Positions 16,324-26,209 are shown, counted from the stretch's first letter. The stretch is 53,972 nucleotides of DNA from an uncultured Alphaproteobacteria bacterium (GCA_944391695.1 CALXUO010000038.1:1-53972), one strand, 5' to 3'. Notes: a model not told the origin generated them from the sequence alone. Numbers and translations: made by a program.

Positions 16324-18801
16324 TTAGAGCTTCGCGGCAATTTCCTCAATTTCATAACACTCAATAAAATCGCCTTTTTGAATATCGTTGTAGTTTTCAA
16401 ACGAGATACCGCACTCAAACCCTTCTTTAACTTCTTTAACATCGTCCTTAAAGCGTTTGAGTTGGCCGATAGCTCCGTCATGAACCACCACATTATCACG
16501 CAACAACCTGATTTTGGCGCCGCGTTTAACCATACCCTCGGTAACCATACATCCGCCAACCTTGCCCACACCAGTAATGTTATAAACTTCGCGGATTTCG
16601 GCATAACCTAAGAGTTTTTCTCTAAGCTCAGGCGAGAGCATACCCTCCAGACCTTTTTTGATATCATCCAGCACATCATAAATGATAGAATAATATTTAA
16701 TCTCAACCCCGTCGCGGCGCGCCATATCTCTGGCCTGGGCGTTGGCTCTGACATTAAATCCGATAATCAACGCGTGCGATGCTTTAGCCAAAGTAACATC
16801 CGATTCGGAAATAGCTCCCACCGCCGAGTGCAAAATTTGAACACTGACTTCATCATTAGACAGTTTCGAAACAGTACCCTCAATTGCCTCAATCGAGCCT
16901 TGAACATCAGCTTTGATAATAATCGGCAAATGTTTAACCTCACCCGACTTAATTTTATCAAGCATCTGCTCCATAGCCGATTTTGCCGACTTCACAAGCT
17001 TAGCTTCGCGTTCTTTTCTGATACGATATCCGGTAATTTCTTTGGCTTTGCCTTCATCAGCCACCACCACAAAATCATCACCGGCCGACGGCGTTCCCTG
17101 CAAACCCAAAACCTCAACCGGAGTAGCTGGCCCGGCCTCTTGCAGTTTATGCCCGTTTTCATTAAACATGGCGCGTACATGGCCCCACTCTTTTCCGTCA
17201 ATACAAATATCGCCGACTTTAAGCGTTCCTTTTTGCACCAAAGCCGTAACCACCGTACCGCGGCCTTTTTCCATCTTGGCCTCAATGATTGCGCCCTCGG
17301 CATTGCGATTGGGGTTGGCCTTCAAATCAAGCATCTCAGCCTGGAGCAAAATAGCGTCAACCAACTTGTCGATGTTAATGCGTTTTTTGGCCGAAACTTC
17401 AGCGCACAAACATTCGCCGCCCATTTCCTCAACACCGATTCCATGTTGCAATAAAGAGGTTTTAACCTTCATCGGATCAGCCCCCGGCAAATCGATTTTG
17501 TTAATTGCTACCACAATCGGCACTTCAGCCGCCTGAGCATGACGAATAGCCTCAATTGTCTGCGGCATAATGCCATCGTTTGCCGCCACCACCAAAACCA
17601 CAATATCGGTAACCTTGGCACCTCTGGCACGCATCTCTGAGAAAGCCTCATGCCCCGGGGTATCAATAAAGGTTATCTTTTGACCCGACTTAACCGTAAT
17701 CTGATATGCGCCGATATGCTGAGTAATACCACCGGCCTCACGTGCTGCCACATTGGTCTCGCGCAAAGCATCCAATAAAGATGTCTTACCATGGTCAACG
17801 TGTCCCATAACGGTAACAACCGGAGCTCTGGGCAACAATTGCTCTGGCGTATCTTCCTCAACCAACCCTTGCTCAACATCACTTTCGGCCACCCGTTTAA
17901 ATTTATGACCAAACTCTTCCACAATAATCTGCGCCGTATCAGCATCAATCGGTTGGTTAATGGTTGCCATAACCCCCAAAGCCATCAATTTTTTAATAAC
18001 TTCGGCAGATTTTTCGGCCATACGGTTGGCCAACTCCTGTACTGTAATAATTTCAGGAATAACCACTTCTTTAATTACTTTTTCTGTCGGCACAGCCTGT
18101 ACTACGGGCTTGGGCTGTTTTTTCTTAAATCTTCTGCGCGGCGCCCCAAAGCCATAATCATCTTCATCATCATCCATTCCGATATTATGGATACTGACTT
18201 TAGCCTGCCTGCGTTGTGGCTCAAACGAACGTTTGGTAATTTGCTTTTTACGTTCTTGCTCAAAAACTTCTTCTTTGGAAATTGCTTTTTTGTTAACCCG
18301 ACTTCCATAATTTTCATCATCATCGTCATCATCAAAATCATGTTTTTGGCGTTCTTTAAACTTACTCAAGACTCTGTTTTCTGCTTCTTTTTGAGGAGCA
18401 GGCGCAGCGACTTTCTTTTCGTTTTTTTCTTGCTCTTCTTTTTTTCTGGCTTCTTCGTCGGCCAAACGCTTTTTTTCTTCCTCAACCTCTTTTTGACGAC
18501 GCAGCTCCTCTTCCTCTTTTTGTTTCTGGCGTTGCAAATTACGCTCTTCTTCCTCTTGGCGGCGTTTATTGTCAAACTCCTTAGCCTCGGCAATAAGTTT
18601 CAACTTAGCGGCGGTTTCCTCGTCAATCTTAGGCTTTTTATCCTGAGACACAACCGTCTGACCGATAACTCTTTTTTTGCGCACTTCTACCTGCACCATT
18701 TTTTTGCCGTCGCTATTTTGCGGTTTTACTCCGCCAAGCTTCAACGTAAGGGTTGATTTCCCTGATAATGTTAATTTTTTATTGGCATTATCCTCTGTCA
18801 T
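16324..18801 (-). CDS. infB: Translation initiation factor IF-2
   Basis: GTPase that places fMet-tRNA on the 30S subunit and promotes subunit joining. 825 residues. The N-terminal third (about 40-240) is highly charged, rich in Glu, Lys and Arg, with a long acidic-basic coiled region and a DDDDDE stretch. An IF2_N domain (about 252-305) precedes the G domain with GHVDHGKT at 333-340, DTPGHEAF and NKIDLPGAD. The beta-barrel and C-terminal fMet-binding domains follow. It is last in the canonical rimP-nusA-ylxR-infB order and is followed by a strong terminator. rbfA and truB, normally next, lie 12 kb away. Confidence 0.98.
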   Translation of the reverse strand: MTEDNANKKLTLSGKSTLTLKLGGVKPQNSDGKKMVQVEVRKKRVIGQTVVSQDKKPKIDEETAAKLKLIAEAKEFDNKRRQEEEERNLQRQKQKEEEELRRQKEVEEEKKRLADEEARKKEEQEKNEKKVAAPAPQKEAENRVLSKFKERQKHDFDDDDDDENYGSRVNKKAISKEEVFEQERKKQITKRSFEPQRRQAKVSIHNIGMDDDEDDYGFGAPRRRFKKKQPKPVVQAVPTEKVIKEVVIPEIITVQELANRMAEKSAEVIKKLMALGVMATINQPIDADTAQIIVEEFGHKFKRVAESDVEQGLVEEDTPEQLLPRAPVVTVMGHVDHGKTSLLDALRETNVAAREAGGITQHIGAYQITVKSGQKITFIDTPGHEAFSEMRARGAKVTDIVVLVVAANDGIMPQTIEAIRHAQAAEVPIVVAINKIDLPGADPMKVKTSLLQHGIGVEEMGGECLCAEVSAKKRINIDKLVDAILLQAEMLDLKANPNRNAEGAIIEAKMEKGRGTVVTALVQKGTLKVGDICIDGKEWGHVRAMFNENGHKLQEAGPATPVEVLGLQGTPSAGDDFVVVADEGKAKEITGYRIRKEREAKLVKSAKSAMEQMLDKIKSGEVKHLPIIIKADVQGSIEAIEGTVSKLSNDEVSVQILHSAVGAISESDVTLAKASHALIIGFNVRANAQARDMARRDGVEIKYYSIIYDVLDDIKKGLEGMLSPELREKLLGYAEIREVYNITGVGKVGGCMVTEGMVKRGAKIRLLRDNVVVHDGAIGQLKRFKDDVKEVKEGFECGISFENYNDIQKGDFIECYEIEEIAAKL

Positions 18802-18829
18802 ATATTTTCTACTCCATATTATCCGAAAT

Positions 18830-19402
18830 TTAATTTGTTAAGAACGAAGTCAGGCGCACAAACGTTTCTCTGACTGCTTTTGCCATATTGCCTTTAGCCA
18901 AGGCCAAATAAACCGTATTTTCTCTTGCCAGTTCCTTATCCAACTCCTCAATCTTAAACAAATTAAAAACTTCCAAATTTTTGGCATAGGCCATCATTTT
19001 TTTATGCCCGTCACTACCAGCATCCGAAGCCTCCAGCAAAAAAGCAACTTTACCTTTCTTAACCGCCTCAGTCACTTTATCCATACCCAAAATCAAAACG
19101 CCGGCTTTTTTTGCCAACGAAATTGCATCAAGCGCCTGTTTAAGGAGTAAATGCTCAACTTGTTCTGCCAATTCGGCATCTACTCTGGCCTTTTCTTTCA
19201 ATGCCTTGGCAAACAAATTAGTCTTAATTGCTTTTTCCAAAGCCGTTTTGGCATTAACCACATACACCCCTTTACCCGGCAGACGTTTTTTAAAATCAGG
19301 CACAATTCTTCCGTCTGGCGCTTTTACAAACCTCAAGAGCTGTTCTTTATCCAACACCTTTCCGGTTACGATGCATTTTCTGGTTATATCTTTAGGCATC
19401 AT
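18830..19402 (-). CDS. ylxR: YlxR-L7Ae fusion RNA-binding protein
   Basis: 190 residues in two parts. The N-terminal YlxR/DUF448 domain (about 1-82) has [19 protein letters not shown] and [11 protein letters not shown]-terminal L7Ae-like domain (about 88-175) has [21 protein letters not shown]. Firmicutes have the two as separate genes in the nusA operon (ylxR, ylxQ); the fused form is common in alphaproteobacteria. YlxR homologues have been linked to RNase P. It lies between nusA and infB with short gaps. Start is one of two adjacent ATGs. Confidence 0.9.
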   Translation of the reverse strand: MMPKDITRKCIVTGKVLDKEQLLRFVKAPDGRIVPDFKKRLPGKGVYVVNAKTALEKAIKTNLFAKALKEKARVDAELAEQVEHLLLKQALDAISLAKKAGVLILGMDKVTEAVKKGKVAFLLEASDAGSDGHKKMMAYAKNLEVFNLFKIEELDKELARENTVYLALAKGNMAKAVRETFVRLTSFLTN

Positions 19403-19471
19403 GTTTCACCCGTTTTTATCATCTCTTAGGCGATTTACCTAAGCAAACCGCCCAAAAGATGTCGTCCTTTC

Positions 19472-20995
19472 CTAAACCTGCTCTTCCTCAAACCAATGAG
19501 CTCTGGCAGCCATAATAACTTTTTCTGCCTCTTTGGTCGACAGTGTATCCTCGCCCAAAATCTCAATCAGCTCATCTGTTGCCAAGTCGGCCAAATCATC
19601 AATTGTGCGAATATTGTTGTTAGCCAACACCAAGAGCATATCCTTATCCAAGCCTTCAATTGCCTGAAGTTTTTCATCGATTCCCATGGTTTTGCTCTTT
19701 TCGGCAAATTCCTTATTGCGTTTTTCGACATATTCTTTAGCTCTTTTTTGCAGCTCTTGAGCAACCTCTTCGTCAAATCCTTCGATTTCGGCCAATTCAT
19801 TAACACTAACCATGGCAATTTCATCGACATTAGAGAAACCTTCGGCAATCAGCAGATGAGCAATCATCTCATCCACATCCAAAGCCTCCATAAACCTCTG
19901 CGAACGAACTTTATTTTCGTTTGAGCGGCGTTCTTGCTCTTGTTCTTCGGTCAAAACATCGATATCACAACCCAACAATTGCGATGCCAACCTGACATTT
20001 TGTCCTCTGCGGCCGATGGCAATTGAAAACTGCTCTTGCGGAACAACCGCCTCAATTTTGTTATTTTCTTCATCAATCACCACCTTAGACACCTCGGCCG
20101 GCGCCAAAGCGCTGACAATATACTGAGCCTTGTCATCGGAATAAGGCACAATATCAACTTTCTCGCCTTGCAGCTCATTAACCACCGCCTGCACTCTGAT
20201 ACCGCGCAATCCGACGCAGGCCCCAACGGCATCAACCGTAACATCATCGGTCTTAACGGCGATTTTGGCTTTAGATCCGGGATCACGAGCCACCGCTACA
20301 ATCTGCACAATACCGTCATAAATTTCCGGCACTTCCGAGGTAAACAACTTGGCCATAAACTCCGGACAAGTCCTAGACAAGAAGATTTGCGGCCCTTTAT
20401 TCTCACGTCTAACATCCAAGACATAAGCTCTGATTCTGTCACCGACCTTAAATTTCTCCCGCGGAATTATTTCATCACGGCGCAAAATAGCCTCTGTTTT
20501 GCCAATATCAACCGTAACATTGCCAAACTCTGCCCGCTTAACCGTACCATTAACGATTGTACCGATTTTTTCTTTATATTCTTCAAATTGTTTATTACGC
20601 TCGGCTTCTCTAACCTTTTGCACAATAACTTGCTTAGCGGTCTGAGCGGCAATACGCCCAAAGTCAATCGGCGGCAATTGGTCAACAATAAACTCGCCGA
20701 CCTTAACCTTAGGATCATACGCCAAAGCCTCATCCAAAGTCAGCTGGGTTGTTTCGTTTTCGATACTGTTTTCATCAGCTACAACCTCGCGATATCTGGC
20801 CAAAGATATAGCCCCGGTTTTACGGTCTATATGGGCTCTGATATCATGATCCATTCCGTATTTTGAACGGGCCGACTTTTGAATAGCAACTTCCATTGCC
20901 TCCAACACATCTTCCTTATCAATACTTTTTTCTCTGGCCACCGTATCAGCAACCAAAATAATTTCAGGTCTTGGCATATTTTCTTGTGTTTGCAT
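19472..20995 (-). CDS. nusA: Transcription termination/antitermination factor NusA
   Basis: Binds RNA polymerase and nascent RNA to control pausing, termination and antitermination. 507 residues: N-terminal polymerase-binding domain (about 1-130), S1 domain (about 135-200), two KH domains (about 225-350, containing GACVGLRGIRVQAVVNELQGE and AIGRRGQNVRLASQL), and two C-terminal acidic helix-hairpin repeats (about 370-505), as in proteobacterial NusA. It is second in the rimP operon. Confidence 0.97.
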   Translation of the reverse strand: MQTQENMPRPEIILVADTVAREKSIDKEDVLEAMEVAIQKSARSKYGMDHDIRAHIDRKTGAISLARYREVVADENSIENETTQLTLDEALAYDPKVKVGEFIVDQLPPIDFGRIAAQTAKQVIVQKVREAERNKQFEEYKEKIGTIVNGTVKRAEFGNVTVDIGKTEAILRRDEIIPREKFKVGDRIRAYVLDVRRENKGPQIFLSRTCPEFMAKLFTSEVPEIYDGIVQIVAVARDPGSKAKIAVKTDDVTVDAVGACVGLRGIRVQAVVNELQGEKVDIVPYSDDKAQYIVSALAPAEVSKVVIDEENNKIEAVVPQEQFSIAIGRRGQNVRLASQLLGCDIDVLTEEQEQERRSNENKVRSQRFMEALDVDEMIAHLLIAEGFSNVDEIAMVSVNELAEIEGFDEEVAQELQKRAKEYVEKRNKEFAEKSKTMGIDEKLQAIEGLDKDMLLVLANNNIRTIDDLADLATDELIEILGEDTLSTKEAEKVIMAARAHWFEEEQV

Positions 20996-21030
20996 TTTAT
21001 CCTCTAAAACAAATCAAAGTTAGTACAAAA

Positions 21031-21534
21031 TTATTCTTCATCCGAAATCTCGGCCATCTCTTTGGCCAAAAGCTCATCGGTCAGAACCAGTTTAGCTTTG
21101 GCAATTACATCAAACGGTATTTTATATTCTTTTCCGCCATCCATAATCAAACCAATTATTTTATTTTCATCGACACCCTCAAGCTTGCCCTTAAAACGCT
21201 TACGTCCGTCCACCGCTTCATCGGTTTCGATTTTAGCCTCATATCCGGCAAATCGCTCAAAATGTTTTGGTTTGGTTAACGGCCTATCAAGTCCGGGCGA
21301 ACTTACTTCCAGCGAATACTCACCTTCAATCGGATCTTTTTCATCCAAAATCTCAGATACTGCACGGCTAACAGCGGCACAATCATCAACCACCAAATTT
21401 TTGCCATCTTTACGCTCAATCATAATTTGCAAAGTTGGATTACTAACCCCGATGGTCATAACCCTAACCACCTCAAACCCCATTTTTTCAATAACCGGCT
21501 CCAGCAAATCATAAAGCGGGTGTTTTTGTTGCAT
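21031..21534 (-). CDS. rimP: Ribosome maturation factor RimP
   Basis: 30S assembly factor. With ATG 21534 (AGGAG about ten bases upstream) the protein is 167 residues; a TTG seven codons further upstream lacks support because the AGGAG lies inside that extension. Family motifs: PVIEKMGFEVVRV near the N-terminus, EYSLEVSSPGLDRPLTKPKHFERFAG in the middle, and a C-terminal SH3-like domain with KRFKGKLEGVDE. It heads the rimP-nusA-ylxR-infB operon. Confidence 0.95.
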   Translation of the reverse strand: MQQKHPLYDLLEPVIEKMGFEVVRVMTIGVSNPTLQIMIERKDGKNLVVDDCAAVSRAVSEILDEKDPIEGEYSLEVSSPGLDRPLTKPKHFERFAGYEAKIETDEAVDGRKRFKGKLEGVDENKIIGLIMDGGKEYKIPFDVIAKAKLVLTDELLAKEMAEISDEE

Positions 21535-21673
21535 AATATCGATTCTCCTAAACAAAAAGCGGAGCTTCTTGGCCCCACTTTCACAATACTCACATCTAAT
21601 ATGTTTTGATATATAACAGAAAAAATTTAAAAATCCAGCATTTTTTTACATTATTTAGCAAAACACAAATTTA
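21535..21673. other. Intergenic region upstream of rimP
   Basis: AT-rich region between lptG hairpin repeat D and rimP, expected to carry the rimP operon promoter. I see no convincing hexamer pair and no reading frame. Confidence 0.4.
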
Positions 21674-21838
21674 TCGGCGAAGAATCATTTTAGATGAGCC
21701 ACACAAATAAAAAAATGCGGAGAATGGTTCAGATAAAGCGATTAAAGCCGCAAACACGAGCGAGTGTACAACAACAGTACATGATCGAGTGTTTGTCGGC
21801 GAATAATCACTTTAGATGAGCCATTATACGCATTTTTA
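21674..21838 (-). repeat. Long hairpin repeat, copy D (one full unit plus a partial right arm), at the 3' end of lptG
   Basis: The full unit spans about 21710-21838. AAAAATGCGGAGAATGG (21711-21727) pairs with CCATTATACGCATTTTT (21821-21837). The inner AAAGCGATTA and CAAACAC arms pair with their opposites, and the apex is GTGTACAACAACAGTACATG (21764-21783). A second, partial right arm (TCGGCGAAGAATCATTTTAG, from 21674 on) lies just to its left. The right end coincides with the lptG stop codon. After the hairpin the lptG-direction strand has seven T, like a terminator. Confidence 0.85.
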
Positions 21839-22945
21839 GCCATCTTCCAAATGCAACAACAACGACACCGCTATCGAACCGACAATCATAGTCGGCGCCA
21901 AGACCGCCAACACCACCGGCAAATTTCCGCTTGTCCCCATGGCATAAACCACCTGTGATAAGAAATAAGCCGAAAACCCGGTAACAATTCCGCCCACAAT
22001 CAAAAACATTACTCTGCCGCGGCGATTATTCGGGCGCAACGCAAATACTGCCGCCATCAACACCATAGTTATCAAAAACAGCGGAGACACCACCAACGAC
22101 CAAAAGCGCATCTGATGCCGTTGAATAGCAAACCCCGATTTATCATAAAATTCTATAACTTTGGGCAATTTCCAAAACGAAATTGCTTCCGGCTCCACAA
22201 AATTATCCTGAATTTTGCCTATATCCAACACCGTATTATAGCGCAAGCCGGTCAAATGTTTCGTTGGTTGCCCAGCGGCAAAAATCTTCACATCTTTCAA
22301 ATCAAAAAAGCCTTTTTCCAACACTCCGGCAAAAGCCTCGATTTGACGCAACGGCTGCGATTTTTCATCCAATTCCGTAATACTTACGCCTCTAAGCAAC
22401 AAATCTTTATTTTTTTCTTGCCGCAAAACCTTGGCCTGCAACACCATCACCTTGTCATCATCTATTGCTTCTCTGATCCACAACCCCTCGTCCGAGAACA
22501 GCATTGCCGACGGATTTCTGGTTGTCATCCGCTGCTCCAAAGTTTCAAACATATTATACAAATCTGCCGCCACCGGATTAACCAAAGTAATATTTATTAC
22601 TCCCACAACAAAAGTTGCCAAACAAACCGGTGTCAAAAAACCCCATATAGACACCCCCGCCGAACGCATAACCACAAATTCATTGGTTTTGCTTAAATTC
22701 CAAAAAGTAATCATTGCGGCAATCATCATCACAAACGGAAACACCTGCTCAACCGTTTTTGGCAATCTGGCCACGGCCAACTGCACCGCAAACCAGATAT
22801 CCAAATCATCTCGTCCTGAGATACGTCTTAATCTCTCCACCATCTCAAACAAAAATATAATTCCCAGTATAATCAACAATACTGCCAAAAAATTAAAAAT
22901 AATCTGTTTGGTAAGATAGCGTCCCAAAATAGAAGTCGGTTTCAT
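21836..22945 (-). CDS. lptG: LPS export ABC transporter permease LptG
   Basis: Inner-membrane subunit of LptB2FG, which extracts lipopolysaccharide and passes it to LptC. 369 residues with three N-terminal membrane segments (about 12-38, 60-85, 98-122), a periplasmic beta-jellyroll (about 135-265) and three C-terminal membrane segments. Family hallmarks are LGRYLTKQIIFNF at the start and FALRPNNRRGR before the last segments, which distinguish LptG from LptF. AAGGG precedes the ATG. It is separated from lptF (at 48.6 kb), although the two are usually adjacent. Its stop codon is embedded in hairpin repeat D. Confidence 0.92.
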   Translation of the reverse strand: MKPTSILGRYLTKQIIFNFLAVLLIILGIIFLFEMVERLRRISGRDDLDIWFAVQLAVARLPKTVEQVFPFVMMIAAMITFWNLSKTNEFVVMRSAGVSIWGFLTPVCLATFVVGVINITLVNPVAADLYNMFETLEQRMTTRNPSAMLFSDEGLWIREAIDDDKVMVLQAKVLRQEKNKDLLLRGVSITELDEKSQPLRQIEAFAGVLEKGFFDLKDVKIFAAGQPTKHLTGLRYNTVLDIGKIQDNFVEPEAISFWKLPKVIEFYDKSGFAIQRHQMRFWSLVVSPLFLITMVLMAAVFALRPNNRRGRVMFLIVGGIVTGFSAYFLSQVVYAMGTSGNLPVVLAVLAPTMIVGSIAVSLLLHLEDG

Positions 22946-23041
22946 AACAACCCTTACAAAAAAATTACATTTACCTAAAGACTATGCAAAAAAGCATTTT
23001 AATGCAAGCTAAAAAAGATGACAAAACTTTTCTTTCCCTGA

Positions 23042-23881
23042 TCACTCGTTTATTTTATCGGGCAATATAACCACAATATTTTTATGCTTAAACTCATCTC
23101 TCATAGCCAAATCAACAGCTGCCACCATAGCTTTTCCTGCGACAATTCCTATTGGCAATCCCTCGGTTTGAGCCAAAGCCTTAGCCATACCTTTGGCGTC
23201 TTCTTGTCCAACCTCCATCACCTCATCAACCTTATCTTGTCCTAAACCTTCATTTTTATCACTTTTTACAACCACGGCATACAAATCCGGATTCGATGAT
23301 TTTAATGCTTGCGCCATTCGACCCAACAATCCGTTTTTTTCGACTGTCGCAACCAAAACATCTATTTCTCCGCCCATATCATCCAAAATTTCAGGAACAC
23401 AGCCAAACAAATAAGCCTCAATTTCTGCCTCTTCCTCAAAACAATTCAGCAACACCACTTTTTCCGACTTTTCGGCCAAAATTTCGGCCTTAGCGATGGC
23501 TCCTTTTATTCCGTCATCTGCCGGCGTCAAAATAACATCTGCTCCAAAATACCTAATCATTTTTATAATATCTTTTGTTGTGTCTTCCGGCATAACCAGC
23601 AACAATGCAAGCCCTTTTGCAGCACAAATTGCAGCCGTCGACACTCCTTCATCTCCGCTTACGGCCATTACCAACACAGCATCATCTTTTATCTCTCCGG
23701 CCCTAAGCGCAATCTCTACCATATTACCAGCCACCCTGTCCTTAACCGAAAACGACGGATTATAAAACTCGCATTTACCAAAGATATTTGCTTTTAAGTC
23801 AAGTTTTTTCTTCAATCTCGCAAATTCGAACATCGGCGTTTTGCCAATCATTTTGTCTATTGCATTATATACCCTGCGCAT
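23042..23881 (-). CDS. Degenerate cysteine-synthase-like protein
   Basis: 279 residues with the fold pattern of O-acetylserine sulfhydrylase: IGKTPM, NPSFSVKDRVAGNM with the Schiff-base lysine (K47), and KGLALLLVMPEDTTKDIIKMIRYFGADVILT. Key binding sites differ from the family. The TSGNTG substrate/cofactor loop reads VSGDEG (about 74-79), the GTGGT phosphate-binding loop is replaced by a VEKNGLLG segment, and the protein ends at VVILPDKINE, where the family has the serine contacting the PLP ring nitrogen. It is also short (family about 310). It probably no longer makes cysteine normally, but the open frame and Shine-Dalgarno suggest it is kept. It is divergent from the Sel1 gene. Confidence 0.75.
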   Translation of the reverse strand: MRRVYNAIDKMIGKTPMFEFARLKKKLDLKANIFGKCEFYNPSFSVKDRVAGNMVEIALRAGEIKDDAVLVMAVSGDEGVSTAAICAAKGLALLLVMPEDTTKDIIKMIRYFGADVILTPADDGIKGAIAKAEILAEKSEKVVLLNCFEEEAEIEAYLFGCVPEILDDMGGEIDVLVATVEKNGLLGRMAQALKSSNPDLYAVVVKSDKNEGLGQDKVDEVMEVGQEDAKGMAKALAQTEGLPIGIVAGKAMVAAVDLAMRDEFKHKNIVVILPDKINE

Positions 23882-23986
23882 GGTTTAACATTCCTCATAT
23901 TTTGTTTATAAAGCTTAAAAATATATAGACCTCTATAGCAGGAATCTGCTATTATTGCAACGTTAAAATAGATGGTGAAACTATAA

Positions 23987-24559
23987 ATGAAACGCTTTAA
24001 TTTTTTTATAATTGCGGGTTTTGTCTGCCTGTTTCCGCTTAATGCTTTTTCGGCATCAAGCCTTGATGAGCTATATCGCGACATAATCCGTTCTGACAAT
24101 CGCGGTTATCTGCCTTTATTTGTCAAAAACCGTACCGTCCCCGGAGATATCTTGATTGACGAGGAAAGCATATCCTCCCTCAAACATGCAGAGCCGAGCG
24201 TCATTTCAAGCGGCAATTCAACCGTTAACTTATCCAATGACTATAACAAAGATTCTGTTTTGGCCAAAGCCCGCCAGCAACAATGGCTTAAAACCATTGC
24301 CGCGGTAAAATCCAATCAAATCACTCCTTTTGAACTCAACGACATCACCTCAAGGGTTCAACAAAACGACCCCAAAGCAACCGAAATTTTAGCTTGGATG
24401 TACACCAAAGGCATTGGCGTTACGACAAATTTTGTTACCGCCTTCAATCTTTATAAAAAAGCAGCAGCCCTCAACGTTGCCAACGCGGAAAAGAATGCTC
24501 TTGCCGTTTACAAATCAATGAGCGAAGACGAACGCCGCCAAATCAAAAACCACAATTAA
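23987..24559 (+). CDS. Secreted Sel1-repeat protein
   Basis: 190 residues. The N-terminal signal peptide (MKRFNFFIIAGFVCL...) probably ends at FSA-S near residue 22. The middle is low in recognisable sequence. The C-terminal part (about 125-175) contains one or two Sel1-like repeats: DPKATEILAWMYTKGIGV followed by NFVTAFNLYKKAAALN. Sel1 proteins usually act as scaffolds in the periplasm or envelope. The stop overlaps the convergent gmk stop by four bases. Specific role unknown. Confidence 0.75.
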   Translation: MKRFNFFIIAGFVCLFPLNAFSASSLDELYRDIIRSDNRGYLPLFVKNRTVPGDILIDEESISSLKHAEPSVISSGNSTVNLSNDYNKDSVLAKARQQQWLKTIAAVKSNQITPFELNDITSRVQQNDPKATEILAWMYTKGIGVTTNFVTAFNLYKKAAALNVANAEKNALAVYKSMSEDERRQIKNHN

Positions 24560-25218
24560 CTTTCCTCTGCTTCTTTCACCAGTTCTTTAACAAAACCTTT
24601 CAACCCCACCTGGCGCACGCGGCGCATTCTTTCTCCCGAAATAATTTTTTGAATTTTGGTAACGGTTTCTTTTAGACTTACATTCACAATCACATAATCA
24701 AACTCGTCCCAATGGCTGACTTTGTCTAAAATAATACCCATCCTTTTTTCAATAACTTCTTTGCTGTCGGTTCCTCTTCCCTCAAGGCGGCGGCGCAATT
24801 CTTTTATTGACGGCGGCAAAAGATAAATTGTTACCACATCATCTTTGGCTTTTTGCCGCATTTGTCTGGCACCGGCCCAATCCATATCAAACAAGACATC
24901 TTGTCCCACATTAATAAAGCTGTCCACCTCCGAACGCAATGTTCCGTATCTGGCACCATATTGTGAATCCACATATTCATAAAAAGCATCTTGAGCCAAA
25001 AATTCATCATATTGTTTGTCGCTTACAAAATAGTAATCTTCTCCCTCGACTTCTCCCGGGCGAGGTTCTCTGGTAGTAACCGAAACCGAAAACTTAATAT
25101 TAGGATCATTCTTCAACAATTCTTTAATTACGGTACCTTTGCCTGTACCCGACGGAGCTTCAATAATAAACATTGCTCCTTTTCTGACTTTGCGCAAGCG
25201 ATCAATAATTTCATCCAT
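24556..25218 (-). CDS. gmk: Guanylate kinase
   Basis: Phosphorylates GMP to GDP. 220 residues, normal. P-loop APSGTGKGT (about 21-29), VTTREPRPGEVEGEDYYFVS (GMP-binding region), and DMDWAGARQMR are intact. AAGGAG is nine bases before the ATG. It follows yicC with a 12-base gap, the typical alphaproteobacterial and gammaproteobacterial pairing. Confidence 0.97.
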   Translation of the reverse strand: MDEIIDRLRKVRKGAMFIIEAPSGTGKGTVIKELLKNDPNIKFSVSVTTREPRPGEVEGEDYYFVSDKQYDEFLAQDAFYEYVDSQYGARYGTLRSEVDSFINVGQDVLFDMDWAGARQMRQKAKDDVVTIYLLPPSIKELRRRLEGRGTDSKEVIEKRMGIILDKVSHWDEFDYVIVNVSLKETVTKIQKIISGERMRRVRQVGLKGFVKELVKEAEES

Positions 25219-25230
25219 ATCTCAAGCTCC

Positions 25231-26133
25231 TTATTCTATATTTTGTACCTGTTCTCTAAACTGTTCGATCAAAGCTTTCAACTCCATCCCCCAATCGGTA
25301 ATCATAATATCCGCCGCCTTAGAGCAAGTAGTATTAGCCTCGCGGTTAAGTTCCTGACACAAGAAGTCTAATTTTCTTCCCACCGCCTCATCTGTTTCCA
25401 ACATCTGCTCTGCCGATTTTATGTGAGCCTTCAAACGGTCTATTTCTTCTCTGATATCGGCTTTAGTAACCAAAAAAACAATTTCTTGTGCCAGTCTGTC
25501 TTCGCTTATCTCAACATCTTGGGCATATTGTTGCAGCAATTCCGTTAATTTGCCCTTGATTTTTTCAGGCAGCATCTCGGCTGTTTTTTCAATTTTGGCA
25601 ACGATTGTTGCTATATTATGCAAAATGCTCAACAATGCCGTTTTGATTTTAGTTCCTTCCTTCTGCCTTTCTTGTTTAAGCTTCTGACACAACAATTCAA
25701 AATCTTCTTCCAGTTTTTTTCTTACCTCTTGCTGTTCTTCTTCGCTCAGCATATTTTCTTCCACTTCGACCACGCCTTTCAACGCCAAAATCTCAGCCGC
25801 CGATGGTCTGGCTATTTTGTCGCCGTATTCTTCATTAAGCGTAATGGCTCTCTCGGTCAAACTTTTCAATAAAGTTTCATCTATTTTGATTTTTTTAGCA
25901 ATTGTTTCATCATCCATTTCCAAATATACGCCGACACTTCCGCGATTCAGATATTCCAACGCTTTTGTTTTAAGCTTCAGCGCCATATCGTCATAACCAT
26001 TTGGCAGCCTAAATTTCACATCCAAACTTTTGCCGTTAACGCTTTTTATTTCCCAAATCCAGCTTATATTTTTTTCACCAGTTTGCAAATTACCGTTAAC
26101 TCTTGCAAAACCGGTCATGCTTGCTATACTCAA
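25231..26133 (-). CDS. yicC: YicC-family endoribonuclease
   Basis: YicC proteins are endoribonucleases linked to small-RNA turnover and stress. I place the start at TTG 26133, seven bases after GAGGAG, giving 300 residues beginning SIASMTGFARV as is typical of the family; the upstream frame (to 26157) adds eight atypical residues. The N-terminal YicC domain (about 1-155) and the C-terminal DUF1732 domain with LSEDRLAQEIVFLVTKADIREEIDRL and GRKLDFLCQELNREANT (about 220-275) are present. The yicC-gmk order is conserved. Confidence 0.9.
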   Translation of the reverse strand: MSIASMTGFARVNGNLQTGEKNISWIWEIKSVNGKSLDVKFRLPNGYDDMALKLKTKALEYLNRGSVGVYLEMDDETIAKKIKIDETLLKSLTERAITLNEEYGDKIARPSAAEILALKGVVEVEENMLSEEEQQEVRKKLEEDFELLCQKLKQERQKEGTKIKTALLSILHNIATIVAKIEKTAEMLPEKIKGKLTELLQQYAQDVEISEDRLAQEIVFLVTKADIREEIDRLKAHIKSAEQMLETDEAVGRKLDFLCQELNREANTTCSKAADIMITDWGMELKALIEQFREQVQNIE

Positions 26134-26209
26134 CTCATTACTCCTCTGATAATACAAATTTTTAGGTCATTATAAAATCAAAAGTTTAATAAGTTTTTAA
26201 GGAGATTTC

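Noticed and set aside
17791..18756. 321-codon open frame opposite infB
   Set aside because: It is antisense to the charged low-complexity region of IF-2, gives Phe-rich low-complexity protein and has no ribosome site; it is a shadow of infB.
20036..20866. 276-codon open frame opposite nusA
   Set aside because: Antisense to well-conserved NusA domains, without recognisable protein features.
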